A stretch of 64,000 nt of DNA from the NCBI RefSeq assembly GCF_000735345.1, contig NZ_JMPJ01000025.1, forward strand, positions 1 to 64,000. The letters run 5' to 3'. Made by a program: the position numbers and the translations under genes. This stretch comes from Ewingella americana ATCC 33852 (GTDB lineage Bacteria > Pseudomonadota > Gammaproteobacteria > Enterobacterales > Enterobacteriaceae). Shown here one piece after another: positions 52,964-63,623 of the stretch. The notes under the pieces are model-generated. The model did no database searches, was not told the DNA's origin, and saw nothing but the letters and a program-made list of their open reading frames with translations. Each line of letters opens with the position of its first letter. Within the stretch, counting starts at the first letter, position 1.

Positions 52964-54133
52964 ATGAAATTACCTATTTATCTGGATTATTCAGCCACCA
53001 CGCCTGTTGACCCGCGGGTAGCCGAGGCCATGATGAAATGTCTGACCTTTGACGGTACTTTTGGTAATCCAGCATCCCGTTCCCACCGTTTTGGCTGGCA
53101 GGCGGAAGAGATTGTCGATGTCGCTCGCAACCAGATTGCCGAGCTGATTAATGCCGACCCGCGCGAAGTGGTGTTCACTTCCGGCGCAACCGAGTCCGAT
53201 AACCTCGCCATTAAAGGCGCAGCGCATGCCTATCGCGACAAGGGCAACCACATCATTACCAGCCAGACCGAGCACAAAGCGGTGCTCGACACCTGTTTGC
53301 AGCTGGAAAAAGAGGGTTTTGATGTCACCTATCTGGCCCCCAATGCTCAAGGCGTGATCACCCCAGCGGCCATTGAATCCGCACTGCGTGAAGACACCAT
53401 TTTGGTTTCAATCATGCATGTAAACAACGAGATAGGCGTGATTCAGGATATCGCGGCAATTGGCGAACTCTGCCGCAGCCGTGACATCATCTTCCACGTC
53501 GATGCTACCCAAAGCGTCGGCAAACTGCCGGTCGATCTCAGTGAGTTGGCAGTCGATCTGATGTCCTTCTCCGCGCATAAAATCTATGGTCCGAAAGGCA
53601 TCGGTGGCCTGTATGTTCGCCGCAAACCCAAAGTCCGGATTGAAGCGCAGATCCACGGCGGCGGGCATGAGCGCGGTATGCGCTCCGGGACTCTGCCGGT
53701 GCATCAGATTGTCGGCATGGGCGAAGCTTTCCGCATCGCTAAAGAGGAGCTGGCGAATGAAGCGCAGCGCCTGAATGCATTGCGTGACCGTCTGTGGCAA
53801 GGTATCCAGCAATTAGAAGGCGTGCAGATTAATGGCTCGCCTGAGCATAGCGCGCCGAACATTCTTAACGTCAGTTTTAGCGGCGTTGAGGGCGAGTCGC
53901 TGATTATGGCGTTGAAAGATTTGGCCGTCTCTTCTGGCTCTGCCTGTACTTCGGCAAGCCTCGAGCCATCTTATGTTTTACGCGCTCTGGGGTTAAGCGA
54001 GGATCTGGCTCACAGTTCTCTGCGTTTTTCTCTGGGACGTTACACCACGGCGGAAGAGATAGATTACGCTATCGACCTGATTGTGAAATCAGTCAGTCGT
54101 TTACGCGAGCTACCGCCGGTATTCTCGTCTTAA
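52964..54133 (+). CDS. iscS: Cysteine desulfurase IscS lacking the C-terminal tail
   Basis: A 389-residue PLP enzyme that moves sulfur from cysteine to an active-site persulfide. K206 ([10 protein letters not shown]) binds PLP and C328 ([10 protein letters not shown]) carries the sulfur, both at E. coli numbers, so the enzyme should be active. After SRLRELPPV the protein ends in FSS-stop, whereas E. coli IscS continues for about 18 residues with the tail that docks IscU. GGAG lies 10 bases before the ATG at 52964; an ATG three codons earlier is too close to it. iscU and the rest of the operon are absent: pepB follows after 102 bp. Confidence 0.95.
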   Translation: MKLPIYLDYSATTPVDPRVAEAMMKCLTFDGTFGNPASRSHRFGWQAEEIVDVARNQIAELINADPREVVFTSGATESDNLAIKGAAHAYRDKGNHIITSQTEHKAVLDTCLQLEKEGFDVTYLAPNAQGVITPAAIESALREDTILVSIMHVNNEIGVIQDIAAIGELCRSRDIIFHVDATQSVGKLPVDLSELAVDLMSFSAHKIYGPKGIGGLYVRRKPKVRIEAQIHGGGHERGMRSGTLPVHQIVGMGEAFRIAKEELANEAQRLNALRDRLWQGIQQLEGVQINGSPEHSAPNILNVSFSGVEGESLIMALKDLAVSSGSACTSASLEPSYVLRALGLSEDLAHSSLRFSLGRYTTAEEIDYAIDLIVKSVSRLRELPPVFSS

Positions 54134-54235
54134 GTGACCCGAACACAGCAACATTATGTTAGAGAACGTCAGGGCTAAACGCCTGTAATTGAAGACAATA
54201 CTTTCATTGAAAAATAAAAAAGCAGGAGTGCAGTT

Positions 54236-55546
54236 ATGAGTTCCGAAGTCACCACCAATGAATCCATGCCGATTTTCTTGTCTTCTCAGCCTGCCGACGC
54301 ACGCTGGGGCGAAAAAGCGACATTAAGCACTAATGCCGAAGGCATGACTATTCATCTGACCTCCGACAACCCGCTGGTGACCATCGCCCGCGCAGCTCGC
54401 CGTATCGACGGTCAGGGTGTGAAAAACGTAGCGCTGGCCGGTGAAGGCTGGGATCTGGAAAACAGCTGGGCGTTCTGGCAGGGCTTCCGCGGGCCAAAAG
54501 GCAGCCGCAACGTTGAGTGGGCTGAACTGTCAGCTGAAGACACTCAAACCCTGCAACAACGTCTAAAAATTATCGACTGGGTTCGCGACACCATCAACCT
54601 GCCAGCAGAAGAGTTAGGGCCAGAGCAGTTGGCAACTCGCGCGGTGGACCTGATGTGCGAATTCGGCAATGGCCACGTTCACTATCGCATCACCAAGGGC
54701 GACGACCTGCGCCAGCAAAATTACGCCGGTATCCACACCGTGGGCCGTGCTTCAGACCGCGCACCGGCATTCTTGGCGCTGGATTACAACCCAAGCGGCA
54801 ACGCCGATGAGCCTGTTTATGCCTGTCTGGTCGGTAAGGGCATCACCTTTGATACCGGCGGCTACAGCCTGAAACCAAGCGCGGGCATGGATTCGATGAA
54901 GTCCGACATGGGCGGCGCGGCGACGCTGACCGGTGCTCTGGCACTGGCTGCGGCCAATGGCCTCAACAAGCGCGTTAAGCTCTACCTGTGCTGCGCGGAC
55001 AACATGGTCGGCGGCAACGCGATGAAGCTGGGCGATATCATTCGCTACCGCAATGGCAAAACGGTTGAAGTGATGAACACCGACGCCGAAGGCCGTCTGG
55101 TACTGGCTGATGGCCTGATCGACGCTTCTGAGCAGAACCCTGAGTTGCTGATTGATGCAGCAACCCTGACCGGTGCCGCCAAAACCGCGCTGGGCAACGA
55201 TTACCACGCTCTGTTCAGCTTCGACGACGAGCTGGCCGCTGAGTTGCAAAACAGCGCGAAAGAAGAGTTCGAACCCTTCTGGCGCCTGCCTCTGGCTGAG
55301 TTCCACCGTTCTTACTTGCCATCTAACTTCGCGGAATTGAACAACATGGGCAGCCCGTCACACACTGCCGGTGCCAGCAACGCAGCGGGCTTCCTGTCCC
55401 ACTTCGTTAAGAACTACAAAAAAGGCTGGTTGCACATTGACTGTTCAGCCACTTACCGCAAAGGCGCTGTTGACCAGTGGGCCGCTGGCGCGACCGGTAT
55501 CGGTGTGCGTACCGTCGCTAACCTGCTGTTGGCGAAAGCAAAATAA
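54236..55546 (+). CDS. pepB: Aminopeptidase B (PepB)
   Basis: A 436-residue M17 leucyl-aminopeptidase (E. coli 427), with the metal site [15 protein letters not shown] and the signature [14 protein letters not shown]. It releases N-terminal residues from cytosolic peptides. In E. coli it lies directly after iscX; here it follows iscS directly. AGGAG lies upstream of the ATG and a terminator follows. Confidence 0.96.
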   Translation: MSSEVTTNESMPIFLSSQPADARWGEKATLSTNAEGMTIHLTSDNPLVTIARAARRIDGQGVKNVALAGEGWDLENSWAFWQGFRGPKGSRNVEWAELSAEDTQTLQQRLKIIDWVRDTINLPAEELGPEQLATRAVDLMCEFGNGHVHYRITKGDDLRQQNYAGIHTVGRASDRAPAFLALDYNPSGNADEPVYACLVGKGITFDTGGYSLKPSAGMDSMKSDMGGAATLTGALALAAANGLNKRVKLYLCCADNMVGGNAMKLGDIIRYRNGKTVEVMNTDAEGRLVLADGLIDASEQNPELLIDAATLTGAAKTALGNDYHALFSFDDELAAELQNSAKEEFEPFWRLPLAEFHRSYLPSNFAELNNMGSPSHTAGASNAAGFLSHFVKNYKKGWLHIDCSATYRKGAVDQWAAGATGIGVRTVANLLLAKAK

Positions 55547-55572
55547 ATTTATCGGTAAGATAGAAAGACCAT

Positions 55573-55600
55573 AACGGGGCGCTGAGAAGCGCCCCGTTTT
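55573..55600 (+). terminator. Terminator of pepB
   Basis: AACGGGGCGCT (55573-55583) pairs with AGCGCCCCGTT (55588-55598), loop GAGA, then TTAT. Confidence 0.85.
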
Positions 55601-55616
55601 ATCGGAGTGAAACAAC

Positions 55617-56477
55617 ATGAGTGTCCCGCACGATCACCTGCCAGCGGCAGCCGCAGCCAATAATGGCGAGAATGAACTTGAGCGTTTGTTGCGCCTTTCT
55701 GTGACAGAAGCGGCCTATCGCCCGGCGTTTTACCAGACTCTTTTAGAAGCCACCGTCTACGTGCTGGGCGATGCGGGTCAGGAAGAAGAGGGCGCGGGTG
55801 AAGTCGCTATCCACGCGGGCAGCGAGTTGAACTTGCTGCATTGGGAAAAGCAGGATGGCACGTCAATCATCCCGCTGTTCTCATCGCTTGAAGTGCTCGA
55901 GCGCGCCAGTGCGGGTGAAAGCCCGGACGAGCAGGCTTTTGTGGCTCTTCCTGCACGCGTGTTGTTTGAAATGACGCAGGGCGAGGAGCTTTTCCTCAAT
56001 CCGAAGTCAGAATACGGCAAAGAATTCACCCCAAGTGAAGTGACGCTGCTGCTGAATACCGGCGGTTTGACCGCACCGGCCGAGCTGGTGTTGGACAAAG
56101 AGAGCCAGATAATGATTGGTCAGCCGGAAGAGTATCCTTCGGCGATGATTGACGCGCTGACCACCTTGTTCAGCCAGAAAAAACCGGTACGCCGTGCCTT
56201 CTTGGCGCTGATTCACGATAAAGCGGTCGATGAGCTGCCGAACCTGCTGGTGGGCGTTGAAGCGGATGGCACCGAGGCCGAAGTGGACGCGCTAATTCGC
56301 GAGGCGGGCAACGTGGCGAGCGAGACGTCGCCAGACGACCAACCGGTTGATTTCTGCATTGTTTCTGAGAAAGAGCGCGGCATTAGCCACTATCTCATCA
56401 GCCATACCCAGCCTTTCTATCAGCGCAAGTGGGGCAGTTGGCTGCGCAATATTATTCCGTCTTCCGGCAAGGCGTGA
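55617..56477 (+). CDS. sseB: Enhanced serine sensitivity protein SseB
   Basis: A 286-residue protein with the SseB N-domain (LERLLRLSVTEAAYRPAFYQ) and C-domain (QPFYQRKWGSWLRNIIP). In E. coli its overexpression causes sensitivity to serine; the mechanism is not known. It follows pepB as in E. coli, but sseA, yfhM and pbpC, which separate it from ndk in E. coli, are absent here. Confidence 0.9.
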   Translation: MSVPHDHLPAAAAANNGENELERLLRLSVTEAAYRPAFYQTLLEATVYVLGDAGQEEEGAGEVAIHAGSELNLLHWEKQDGTSIIPLFSSLEVLERASAGESPDEQAFVALPARVLFEMTQGEELFLNPKSEYGKEFTPSEVTLLLNTGGLTAPAELVLDKESQIMIGQPEEYPSAMIDALTTLFSQKKPVRRAFLALIHDKAVDELPNLLVGVEADGTEAEVDALIREAGNVASETSPDDQPVDFCIVSEKERGISHYLISHTQPFYQRKWGSWLRNIIPSSGKA

Positions 56478-56653
56478 TCATCATGAAAGTGGGCTTTAGG
56501 TTACAGATGTAGTCTCAGCTCACTTTTTTTTAACGAAATGTTGTGATTCGGGTAGGCAAGCGTAACTTCGCCCCCTATAATCGGCGCCATTTTACGGCAG
56601 GTATAACATTAAATTAACCGGCCCTACCTATAAGAGTCAGCCAGAGGTTTTTC

Positions 56654-57079
56654 ATGACTATCGAACGTACTTTTTCCATCATCAAGCCAAACTCAGTAGC
56701 TAACAACGACATCGGCGCAATCTACGCGCGTTTCGAACGTGCTGGTTTCACCATCATCGCGTCTAAAATGCTGAAACTGACTAAAGAGCAGGCTGAAGGC
56801 TTCTACGCAGAACACAAAGGTCGTCCTTTCTTCGACGGTCTGGTTGAGTTCATGACTTCTGGTCCAATCATGGTTCAGGTTCTGGAAGGTGAAAACGCCG
56901 TTCAGCGTAACCGTGACATCATGGGCGCAACTAACCCAGACAACGCACTGGCTGGTACTCTGCGTGCTGACTTCGCTGACAGCTTCACTGCTAACGCCGT
57001 TCACGGTTCTGATGCAGTTGAATCAGCGCAGCGCGAAATCGCTTACTTCTTCACCGAAAGCGAAATCTGCCCGCGTTAA
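56654..57079 (+). CDS. ndk: Nucleoside diphosphate kinase Ndk
   Basis: A 141-residue enzyme with the phospho-histidine H117 in NAVHGSDAV and the N-terminal [12 protein letters not shown]. It transfers the terminal phosphate between nucleoside triphosphates and diphosphates. AGAGG precedes the ATG and a strong terminator follows. Confidence 0.98.
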   Translation: MTIERTFSIIKPNSVANNDIGAIYARFERAGFTIIASKMLKLTKEQAEGFYAEHKGRPFFDGLVEFMTSGPIMVQVLEGENAVQRNRDIMGATNPDNALAGTLRADFADSFTANAVHGSDAVESAQREIAYFFTESEICPR

Positions 57080-57183
57080 GATTTTCTGGCCGGACTTTTT
57101 TGCCACTGTTCACCCATATGTACAATAAATATGTGGGTGAGACGCTGCAAACATAGCAACCCAGCCTTAAAATTTGTACAATG

Positions 57184-57226
57184 TTGCGCCCCGAATGAGT
57201 CAGTCTCTTCGGGGCGCAAGTATTTT
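57184..57226 (+). terminator. Terminator of ndk
   Basis: A perfect 12-bp stem, TTGCGCCCCGAA (57184-57195) with TTCGGGGCGCAA (57208-57219), followed by GTATTTTTG. Confidence 0.9.
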
Positions 57227-57342
57227 TGAAGTCCAGAGCTTAGTAATAAGCGACTTTGGAATACACTACATTGCAGGTCGCCACTCAATGACTCTGCACT
57301 TCCCTGACGCCATAACGTGTAACAACGAGGCTAATTCGAATT

Positions 57343-58551
57343 ATGTTTGAAACAAACACGCCTGAGCAAAACTTGTCTGATATGACTGCACAACCGACTC
57401 CACAGCCAGCCGATGCAGTGAATACTGTCAAGCCTGACGCTGCCAAAATTAACCTTCTTGACCTTAACCGTAAGCAAATGCGCGAGTTCTTCATCAACAT
57501 GGGCGAAAAACCGTTCCGTGCTGATCAGGTCATGAAGTGGATGTACCACTATTGCAGCGATGATTTCGAGCAGATGACCGATATCAACAAAGCGCTGCGT
57601 GAGAAGCTGGCCCGCGTTGCTGAAATTCGCGCACCGGAAGTGGCTTCCGAACAACGCTCCACCGATGGCACCATCAAATGGGCCATTCAGGTTGGCGGGC
57701 AGTTGGTCGAAACCGTTTATATCCCTGATGGCGATCGCGCCACGCTCTGCGTCTCCTCGCAAGTAGGTTGTGCCCTCGAGTGTACTTTCTGCTCCACGGC
57801 GCAGCAGGGCTTCAACCGTAACCTGCGCGTGTCCGAAATTATCGGGCAAGTCTGGCGTGCGGCGAAAATCATCGGTGCCGCCAAGGTTGCCGGTACGCGT
57901 CCAATCACCAACGTGGTGATGATGGGCATGGGTGAGCCGCTGCTTAACCTGAACAACGTGGTTCCAGCGATGGAAATCATGCTGGATGACTTCGGTTTCG
58001 GCCTGTCAAAACGTCGCGTTACGCTGTCAACCTCAGGCGTGGTGCCTGCGCTGGACAAGCTGGGTGACATGATTGACGTTGCGCTGGCCATCTCTCTGCA
58101 CGCGCCGAATGACACCATTCGCGATGAAATCGTGCCGATCAACCGTAAGTACAACATCGACACTTTCCTCGCCGCCGTTGAGCGTTACATTGGCAAATCC
58201 AATGCTAACCAAGGCCGCGTGACCATTGAGTACGTGATGCTGGACCATATCAACGATGGCACCGAGCACGCGCACGAACTGGCTGAACGTCTGAAGAACA
58301 CGCCGTGCAAGATCAACCTGATCCCATGGAACCCGTTCCCCGGCGCGCCGTATGGCCGCAGCTCCAACAGCCGTATCGATCGCTTCTCTAAAGTGTTGAT
58401 GGATTACGGATTTACCGTCATTGTGCGTAAGACCCGTGGTGACGATATCGACGCCGCTTGCGGTCAGTTAGCAGGTGATGTTATCGACCGTACTAAGCGC
58501 ACGCTGAAGAAAAAGATGGCCGGTGACGCCATCGCGATTAAAGCCGTTTAA
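57343..58551 (+). CDS. rlmN: 23S rRNA/tRNA adenine-C2 methyltransferase RlmN
   Basis: A 402-residue radical-SAM enzyme with the cluster motif CxxxCxxC in [16 protein letters not shown] and the SAM segment GMGEPLLNL. It methylates A2503 of 23S rRNA and A37 of some tRNAs. It needs a [4Fe-4S] cluster, so some Fe-S assembly machinery must exist elsewhere in this genome. Confidence 0.97.
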   Translation: MFETNTPEQNLSDMTAQPTPQPADAVNTVKPDAAKINLLDLNRKQMREFFINMGEKPFRADQVMKWMYHYCSDDFEQMTDINKALREKLARVAEIRAPEVASEQRSTDGTIKWAIQVGGQLVETVYIPDGDRATLCVSSQVGCALECTFCSTAQQGFNRNLRVSEIIGQVWRAAKIIGAAKVAGTRPITNVVMMGMGEPLLNLNNVVPAMEIMLDDFGFGLSKRRVTLSTSGVVPALDKLGDMIDVALAISLHAPNDTIRDEIVPINRKYNIDTFLAAVERYIGKSNANQGRVTIEYVMLDHINDGTEHAHELAERLKNTPCKINLIPWNPFPGAPYGRSSNSRIDRFSKVLMDYGFTVIVRKTRGDDIDAACGQLAGDVIDRTKRTLKKKMAGDAIAIKAV

Positions 58552-58703
58552 ATTCAGCAGCTTGTGGGTAAAGGCGAGTCATTTGTTGTGTTTTCTGGAG
58601 CCCGGTCGGCAACGTCGCCGGGCTTAATCTGAACAGCATCTGCTGGAGCCAATAGGCTTCGCCAAGATGAAACGTGGTCGGTGGCAGAATAAAGGGATTT
58701 AGC

Positions 58704-59471
58704 ATGACGATTAAAACCAGATGGACCAAGGCAATTGCGCTAAGCTTTACTGTCTGCCTGTTGGCGAGCTGCTCCAGTTCGCCAAAAGAGTCAGAACAGG
58801 CCGCAGCGGGCAGTGCTTCGCAGACCCGTTTGCAGCTGGGCATGGCCTATTTGTCTCAGGGCAATATGTCCGGCGCGAAGCAGAATCTGCAAAAAGCCGT
58901 CGATAGCGCGCCAAACGATTATCGCACCCAGTTGGGCATGGCGCTTTACGAGCAAAAAAACGGCGATAATGGCGCAGCAGAAAGCCGTTATCAGCAGGCT
59001 TTGAAGCTGGCCCCGCAAAATGGAACCGTGCTTAATAATTACGGTGCGTTTTTGTGTGGTTTAGGGCAGTATGTACCGGCACAACAGCAGTTTAGCGCCG
59101 CTGCCAATGTCCCTGATTACGGTCAGGTGGCTGACAGTCTGGAAAACGCAGGCTACTGTTTTCTGAAGGCCAATCAGAATGAGGAAGCACGTGTGTTACT
59201 GAGTCGGGCATTGAAAATTGATCCTGATAAAGGTGCGCCTTTGCTCACTGAGGCAACCAAACAGTTTGCTGCAGGGAACCGCGCACAAGCGCAAGTGTTG
59301 CTCGATGTCTACCAACATGTTCTGCCAGCCAGTGCTGAAAGCCTCATGTTACAAATTCGTTTCGCTGCGTTAGCAAGCAACCCGGTTAGCGTTCAACGCT
59401 ACGGCAAGCAGCTGGCGCGAAGTTTTCCACAATCCCAACAGTACCAGCAGTTCTTAGCTAATGAATACTGA
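58704..59471 (+). CDS. pilW: TPR lipoprotein PilW-like
   Basis: A 255-residue lipoprotein with lipobox LLASC and several tetratricopeptide repeats ([58 protein letters not shown]). PilW proteins support type IV pilus assembly in species that make such pili; in enterobacteria the role is uncertain. AAGGG precedes the ATG at 58704. It overlaps rodZ by 11 bp, so the two are coupled. E. coli has no gene here. Confidence 0.88.
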   Translation: MTIKTRWTKAIALSFTVCLLASCSSSPKESEQAAAGSASQTRLQLGMAYLSQGNMSGAKQNLQKAVDSAPNDYRTQLGMALYEQKNGDNGAAESRYQQALKLAPQNGTVLNNYGAFLCGLGQYVPAQQQFSAAANVPDYGQVADSLENAGYCFLKANQNEEARVLLSRALKIDPDKGAPLLTEATKQFAAGNRAQAQVLLDVYQHVLPASAESLMLQIRFAALASNPVSVQRYGKQLARSFPQSQQYQQFLANEY

Positions 59472-60453
59472 AGCCTCTCAAGAAAATAAAGCCACAATGA
59501 CGACAGGCGAACGCCTACGTCAAGCTCGTGAACAGCTGGGACTTAGTCATCAGGCCGTTGCAGAACGCCTATGCCTGAAAGTCTCGACTATTCGCCAAAT
59601 TGAAGAAGAAACCACGCCGGCCGACCTCGCGCCGACTTTCCTGCGTGGCTATATTCGCTCGTACGCTAAATTAGTTCACGTTCCTGAAGAAGAGCTTTCA
59701 AGCATGATTGGCAAGCAAGCGCCAATCAAAGTGCCGAAAGTTGCCTCGATGCAAGGGTTCGCACTCGGCAAATCTCGCAAGAAGCGCGATGGCTGGTTGA
59801 TGGGCTTTACTTGGCTCGTGGTGTTCGTGGTGATTGGCTTGACGGGTGCATGGTGGTGGCAAAATCATCAAGCCCAGCAGCAAGAAATCGCCACCATGGC
59901 TGACCAGTCAACGGCTCAGTTGAATCAGGACAATGGCCAGGGGCAATCTATTGCACTGAACACGGGTGACAACCCAAATTCAGCCCCGGTTGAAACCACG
60001 CCAACGCAAGGCACGGCTCCTGCTGATGCTACAGCAGGCGCGGCGTCTTCTCAGCCAGCTAATTCAGTGCCATTAGACACTTCAAGTGCAGCCAATGCGT
60101 CAGCCAGCAATACTGAGCAGGCTCCTGCTGCCGTATCGCCAAGCCAGCCAGTTGCACAAAACGGCCTGCCGACGGCAAATGCCGATTCGACAACGCCTGC
60201 GGCAGATGCGGACGCTGTTGCCATGACCTTTAAGTCAGACTGCTGGTTGCAGATTGACGATGCCTCTGGCAAGACCTTGTTCAGCGGCATGAAGAAGGGC
60301 GGTGAAACCTTGAGCGTTAAAGGTACTGCGCCTTACAAATTAAAAATCGGGGCACCTGCTGCTGTTGAAATTCAGTATCAAGGTAAGCCGGTTGATTTAA
60401 GTCGTTTTATCAAGTCCAGCCGTGTTGCTCGTCTGACTTTGGCTGCCGAATAA
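59461..60453 (+). CDS. rodZ: Cytoskeletal protein RodZ
   Basis: A 330-residue protein with a cytoplasmic Cro-type helix-turn-helix (about 15-85, [20 protein letters not shown]), one membrane helix (about 117-139, [19 protein letters not shown]), a Ser/Thr/Ala/Gln-rich periplasmic linker and a C-terminal DUF4115 domain ([18 protein letters not shown]). It binds MreB and keeps rod shape. It works in the same elongation machinery as PBP2. Confidence 0.95.
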   Translation: MNTEASQENKATMTTGERLRQAREQLGLSHQAVAERLCLKVSTIRQIEEETTPADLAPTFLRGYIRSYAKLVHVPEEELSSMIGKQAPIKVPKVASMQGFALGKSRKKRDGWLMGFTWLVVFVVIGLTGAWWWQNHQAQQQEIATMADQSTAQLNQDNGQGQSIALNTGDNPNSAPVETTPTQGTAPADATAGAASSQPANSVPLDTSSAANASASNTEQAPAAVSPSQPVAQNGLPTANADSTTPAADADAVAMTFKSDCWLQIDDASGKTLFSGMKKGGETLSVKGTAPYKLKIGAPAAVEIQYQGKPVDLSRFIKSSRVARLTLAAE

Positions 60454-60495
60454 TCGGCAGCTGTTCAGATTCTTTGCAACTGTGGAGAGTAAGTA

Positions 60496-61617
60496 ATGCA
60501 TAACCAAGCACCCATCACCCGTCGGAAATCAACCCGGATTTACGTCGGCAAGGTGCCTATCGGTGATGGTGCGCCGATTGCTGTGCAATCAATGACCAAC
60601 ACCCGTACCACCGATGTCGCCGCAACCGTGGCACAGATCAAAGCCCTTGAACGTGTTGGCGTTGATATCGTCCGTGTTTCTGTTCCTACCATGGACGCCG
60701 CCGAAGCATTCAAGCTCATCAAGCAGCAGGTTAACGTCCCGCTGGTCGCCGATATCCATTTTGACTACCGTATCGCGCTGCAAGTTGCCGAGTACGGCGT
60801 TGACTGCTTGCGCATCAACCCGGGCAATATCGGTAACGAATCGCGCATTCGCTCGGTAGTGGATTGCGCGCGCGACAAGAATATCCCGATCCGTATCGGC
60901 GTTAACGGCGGCTCGCTCGAAAAAGACATTCAGGAAAAGTACGGCGAACCAACGCCGGAAGCCCTGCTTGAGTCTGCGATGCGCCACGTTGATATCCTTG
61001 ACCGCCTGAACTTCGACCAGTTTAAAGTCAGCGTGAAAGCCTCCGACGTGTTCCTTGCCGTGCAGTCTTATCGCTTACTCGCCGCGCGCATTGATCAACC
61101 TCTGCACCTCGGGATCACCGAGGCGGGTGGCATGCGCAGTGGATCGGTTAAGTCAGCGATCGGCTTGGGTATGCTGCTTTCTGAAGGGATCGGCGACACG
61201 CTGCGTATCTCTCTGGCGGCGGATCCGGTGGAAGAAGTTAAAGTGGGCTTCGACATCCTGAAGTCACTGCGCATTCGTGCGCGCGGCATTAACTTTATTG
61301 CCTGCCCGACCTGCTCGCGTCAGGAGTTTGACGTCATTGGCACCGTGAATGCGTTAGAACAGCGCCTTGAAGATCTGATCACGCCAATGGACGTGTCGAT
61401 CATTGGCTGCGTGGTTAACGGTCCGGGCGAAGCGCTGGTATCGACCATTGGCGTGACCGGCGGTCATAACAAAAGCGGTTTCTATGAAGATGGCGTGCGC
61501 CAGAAAGATCGTTTCGACAACGAGCGAATGATCGACCAGCTCGAAGCGAAGATCCGCGCGAAAGCCGCCATTATGGATGAGAGTAAACGTATCGTTATCA
61601 ATCATCTTGAAAAGTAA
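60496..61617 (+). CDS. ispG: 4-hydroxy-3-methylbut-2-enyl diphosphate synthase IspG
   Basis: A 373-residue enzyme of the MEP isoprenoid pathway with a TIM barrel and [4Fe-4S] ligands in [14 protein letters not shown] and [11 protein letters not shown]. It reduces the cyclic diphosphate intermediate. It is essential in E. coli and depends on Fe-S assembly. GGAGAG precedes the ATG; a terminator follows. Confidence 0.97.
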   Translation: MHNQAPITRRKSTRIYVGKVPIGDGAPIAVQSMTNTRTTDVAATVAQIKALERVGVDIVRVSVPTMDAAEAFKLIKQQVNVPLVADIHFDYRIALQVAEYGVDCLRINPGNIGNESRIRSVVDCARDKNIPIRIGVNGGSLEKDIQEKYGEPTPEALLESAMRHVDILDRLNFDQFKVSVKASDVFLAVQSYRLLAARIDQPLHLGITEAGGMRSGSVKSAIGLGMLLSEGIGDTLRISLAADPVEEVKVGFDILKSLRIRARGINFIACPTCSRQEFDVIGTVNALEQRLEDLITPMDVSIIGCVVNGPGEALVSTIGVTGGHNKSGFYEDGVRQKDRFDNERMIDQLEAKIRAKAAIMDESKRIVINHLEK

Positions 61618-61654
61618 CATCGGTTGCAGGCGCCCATCCGCGCCTGCATTATAT

Positions 61655-61683
61655 TGAACCCGACTATCGGGTTCATTTTTTAT
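61655..61683 (+). terminator. Terminator after ispG
   Basis: TGAACCCGA (61655-61663) pairs with TCGGGTTCA (61667-61675), followed by TTTTTTA. A second GC-rich hairpin (61626-61647) precedes it. Confidence 0.85.
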
Positions 61684-61703
61684 AAAAACGATAGAGAATT
61701 GAC

Positions 61704-62978
61704 GTGGCAAAGAATATCCAGGCCATCCGTGGCATGAACGACTACCTGCCGGAAGATACCGCGCTGTGGCAACGTGTCGAAGGCATCCTTAAGCAGGTGC
61801 TGGGTAGTTACGGTTACAGCGAAATCCGTATGCCGATTGTAGAGCAGACCCCGTTATTCAAACGCGCCATCGGTGAAGTTACCGACGTGGTCGAAAAAGA
61901 GATGTATACCTTCGAAGACCGCAATGGTGAAAGCCTGACCTTGCGCCCGGAAGGGACTGCTGGCTGCGTGCGCGCCGGTATTGAACATGGTCTGCTGTAC
62001 AATCAAGAACAACGCCTGTGGTACATCGGCCCGATGTTCCGCTATGAGCGTCCGCAAAAAGGCCGCTATCGTCAATTCTTCCAGATGGGTGTTGAAGTCT
62101 TTGGCCTGCAAGGCCCGGACGTTGACGCAGAACTGATCATGATGACCGCCCGCTGGTGGCGTGCGCTGGGTATCGCCGATCACGTCGCGCTGGAGCTGAA
62201 CTCTATCGGTTCTCTGGAAGCTCGCGCTAACTACCGTGACGCGCTGGTGGCTTTCCTTGAGCAGCATAAAGAGAAGCTGGACGAAGATTGCAAACGTCGC
62301 ATGTACACCAACCCGATGCGCGTTTTGGACTCGAAAAACCCAGACGTTCAACTGTTGTTGAATGACGCGCCGGAGCTGGCGGATTATCTTGATGCGGAAT
62401 CTAAAGAACACTTTGCTGGCTTGTGTGAACTTTTAGAGCAAGCAGGTATCCCATATACGGTTAACCAGCGTCTGGTTCGCGGCTTGGATTACTACAACCG
62501 CACCGTGTTCGAATGGGTAACGACTAGCCTTGGCTCACAGGGTACTGTGTGTGGGGGCGGCCGTTATGATGGTTTGGTCGAGCAACTGGGTGGTCGCGCA
62601 ACGCCAGCCGTCGGTTTTGCGATGGGGCTTGAGCGTCTGATCTTGTTGATTCAGGCTGTTAACCCAGATTTTAAAGCACCTGCGACAGTAGATGCTTATG
62701 TGATTTCTGTCGGTCCTGGTACTCAGGGCGCAGCAATGCAAGTTGCCGAGTCACTGCGTGATGAGCTTCCTGCATTGAGAGTGATGACTAACTACGGCGG
62801 CGGTAATTTCAAAAAGCAATTTGCCCGCGCTGATAAATGGGGAGCGCGCGTCGCTCTGGTATTAGGTGAAAACGAAGTCGCGGCCCGTCAGGTAGTGGTT
62901 AAAGACCTGCAAAGCGGTGAGCAAGAAACGCTGGCGCAAAGCGAACTCGCTGCGCGCTTGGCCTCGATGATAGGTTAA
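61704..62978 (+). CDS. hisS: Histidyl-tRNA synthetase HisS
   Basis: A 424-residue class II synthetase (E. coli 424) with motif 2 ([17 protein letters not shown]), the histidine motif [14 protein letters not shown] and motif 3 ([13 protein letters not shown]). It charges tRNA-His. The start codon is GTG, read from GACGTGGCAAAG after a short leader; the product begins with the conserved [15 protein letters not shown]. Confidence 0.97.
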   Translation: MAKNIQAIRGMNDYLPEDTALWQRVEGILKQVLGSYGYSEIRMPIVEQTPLFKRAIGEVTDVVEKEMYTFEDRNGESLTLRPEGTAGCVRAGIEHGLLYNQEQRLWYIGPMFRYERPQKGRYRQFFQMGVEVFGLQGPDVDAELIMMTARWWRALGIADHVALELNSIGSLEARANYRDALVAFLEQHKEKLDEDCKRRMYTNPMRVLDSKNPDVQLLLNDAPELADYLDAESKEHFAGLCELLEQAGIPYTVNQRLVRGLDYYNRTVFEWVTTSLGSQGTVCGGGRYDGLVEQLGGRATPAVGFAMGLERLILLIQAVNPDFKAPATVDAYVISVGPGTQGAAMQVAESLRDELPALRVMTNYGGGNFKKQFARADKWGARVALVLGENEVAARQVVVKDLQSGEQETLAQSELAARLASMIG

Positions 62979-62991
62979 GGAGAAGGACCAC

Positions 62992-63612
62992 GTGGAAGTC
63001 TATACCACTGAAAACGAACAAGTTGACGCTGTACGTCGTTTCTTTGCAGAAAACGGTAAAGCGCTGGCGATTGGCGTTGTACTCGGCATCGCCGCTCTGG
63101 GTGGCTGGCGTTACTGGCAGTCCCACGAGAGCACAGCCATGGCTGACTCTTCTGTGGCTTTCCAGCAGGCCAATCAGGCCGTGACGGATAAGAAAGCGCA
63201 GGGCGTTGAAGATTTAGAGAAATTCGCGCAGAGCAATAAAAATAACTATGGTGTGTTCGCTTCACTCCAGCTGGCTGACCATTTCGTGGAAGCGAAAGAT
63301 TTCGCTAACGCGGAGAAGCAGCTGGTCGCCGCACAATCTCAGGCTAAAGAAGAGAATTTGCTCTCTCTGGTCAGCCTGCGTTTGGCTCGCGTTCAGTCGC
63401 AGCAAAAGAAATTTGATGACGCACTCAAAACGCTCGACGGCGTGAAGGGTGAAGGCTGGATTGCACTGCAACAAGATGTTCGCGGTGACGTTTTGCTGGC
63501 GAAAGGCGATGCCAAGGGCGCGCGTGAAGCCTTCAGCAAGGGCCTTGATTCTAAACCTTCTCAGACGCTTCAGAACGTGTTGCGTATGAAATTGAACAAC
63601 TTATCCAGCTAA
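62992..63612 (+). CDS. yfgM: Ancillary SecYEG translocon subunit YfgM
   Basis: A 206-residue single-pass membrane protein with the helix at about 25-43 (LAIGVVLGIAALGGWRYW) and a periplasmic TPR-like domain. It associates with SecYEG and PpiD and takes part in handing exported proteins to periplasmic chaperones. The start is GTG (62992) with AAGGAGAAGG just upstream; hisS ends 13 bp before. Confidence 0.95.
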   Translation: MEVYTTENEQVDAVRRFFAENGKALAIGVVLGIAALGGWRYWQSHESTAMADSSVAFQQANQAVTDKKAQGVEDLEKFAQSNKNNYGVFASLQLADHFVEAKDFANAEKQLVAAQSQAKEENLLSLVSLRLARVQSQQKKFDDALKTLDGVKGEGWIALQQDVRGDVLLAKGDAKGAREAFSKGLDSKPSQTLQNVLRMKLNNLSS

Positions 63613-63623
63613 GGGGAACCCCG

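Noticed and set aside
54134-54235. Remnants of iscU or iscX between iscS and pepB
   Set aside because: All frames of the 102-bp spacer were read by eye. None gives an IscU, IscA or IscX-like peptide.
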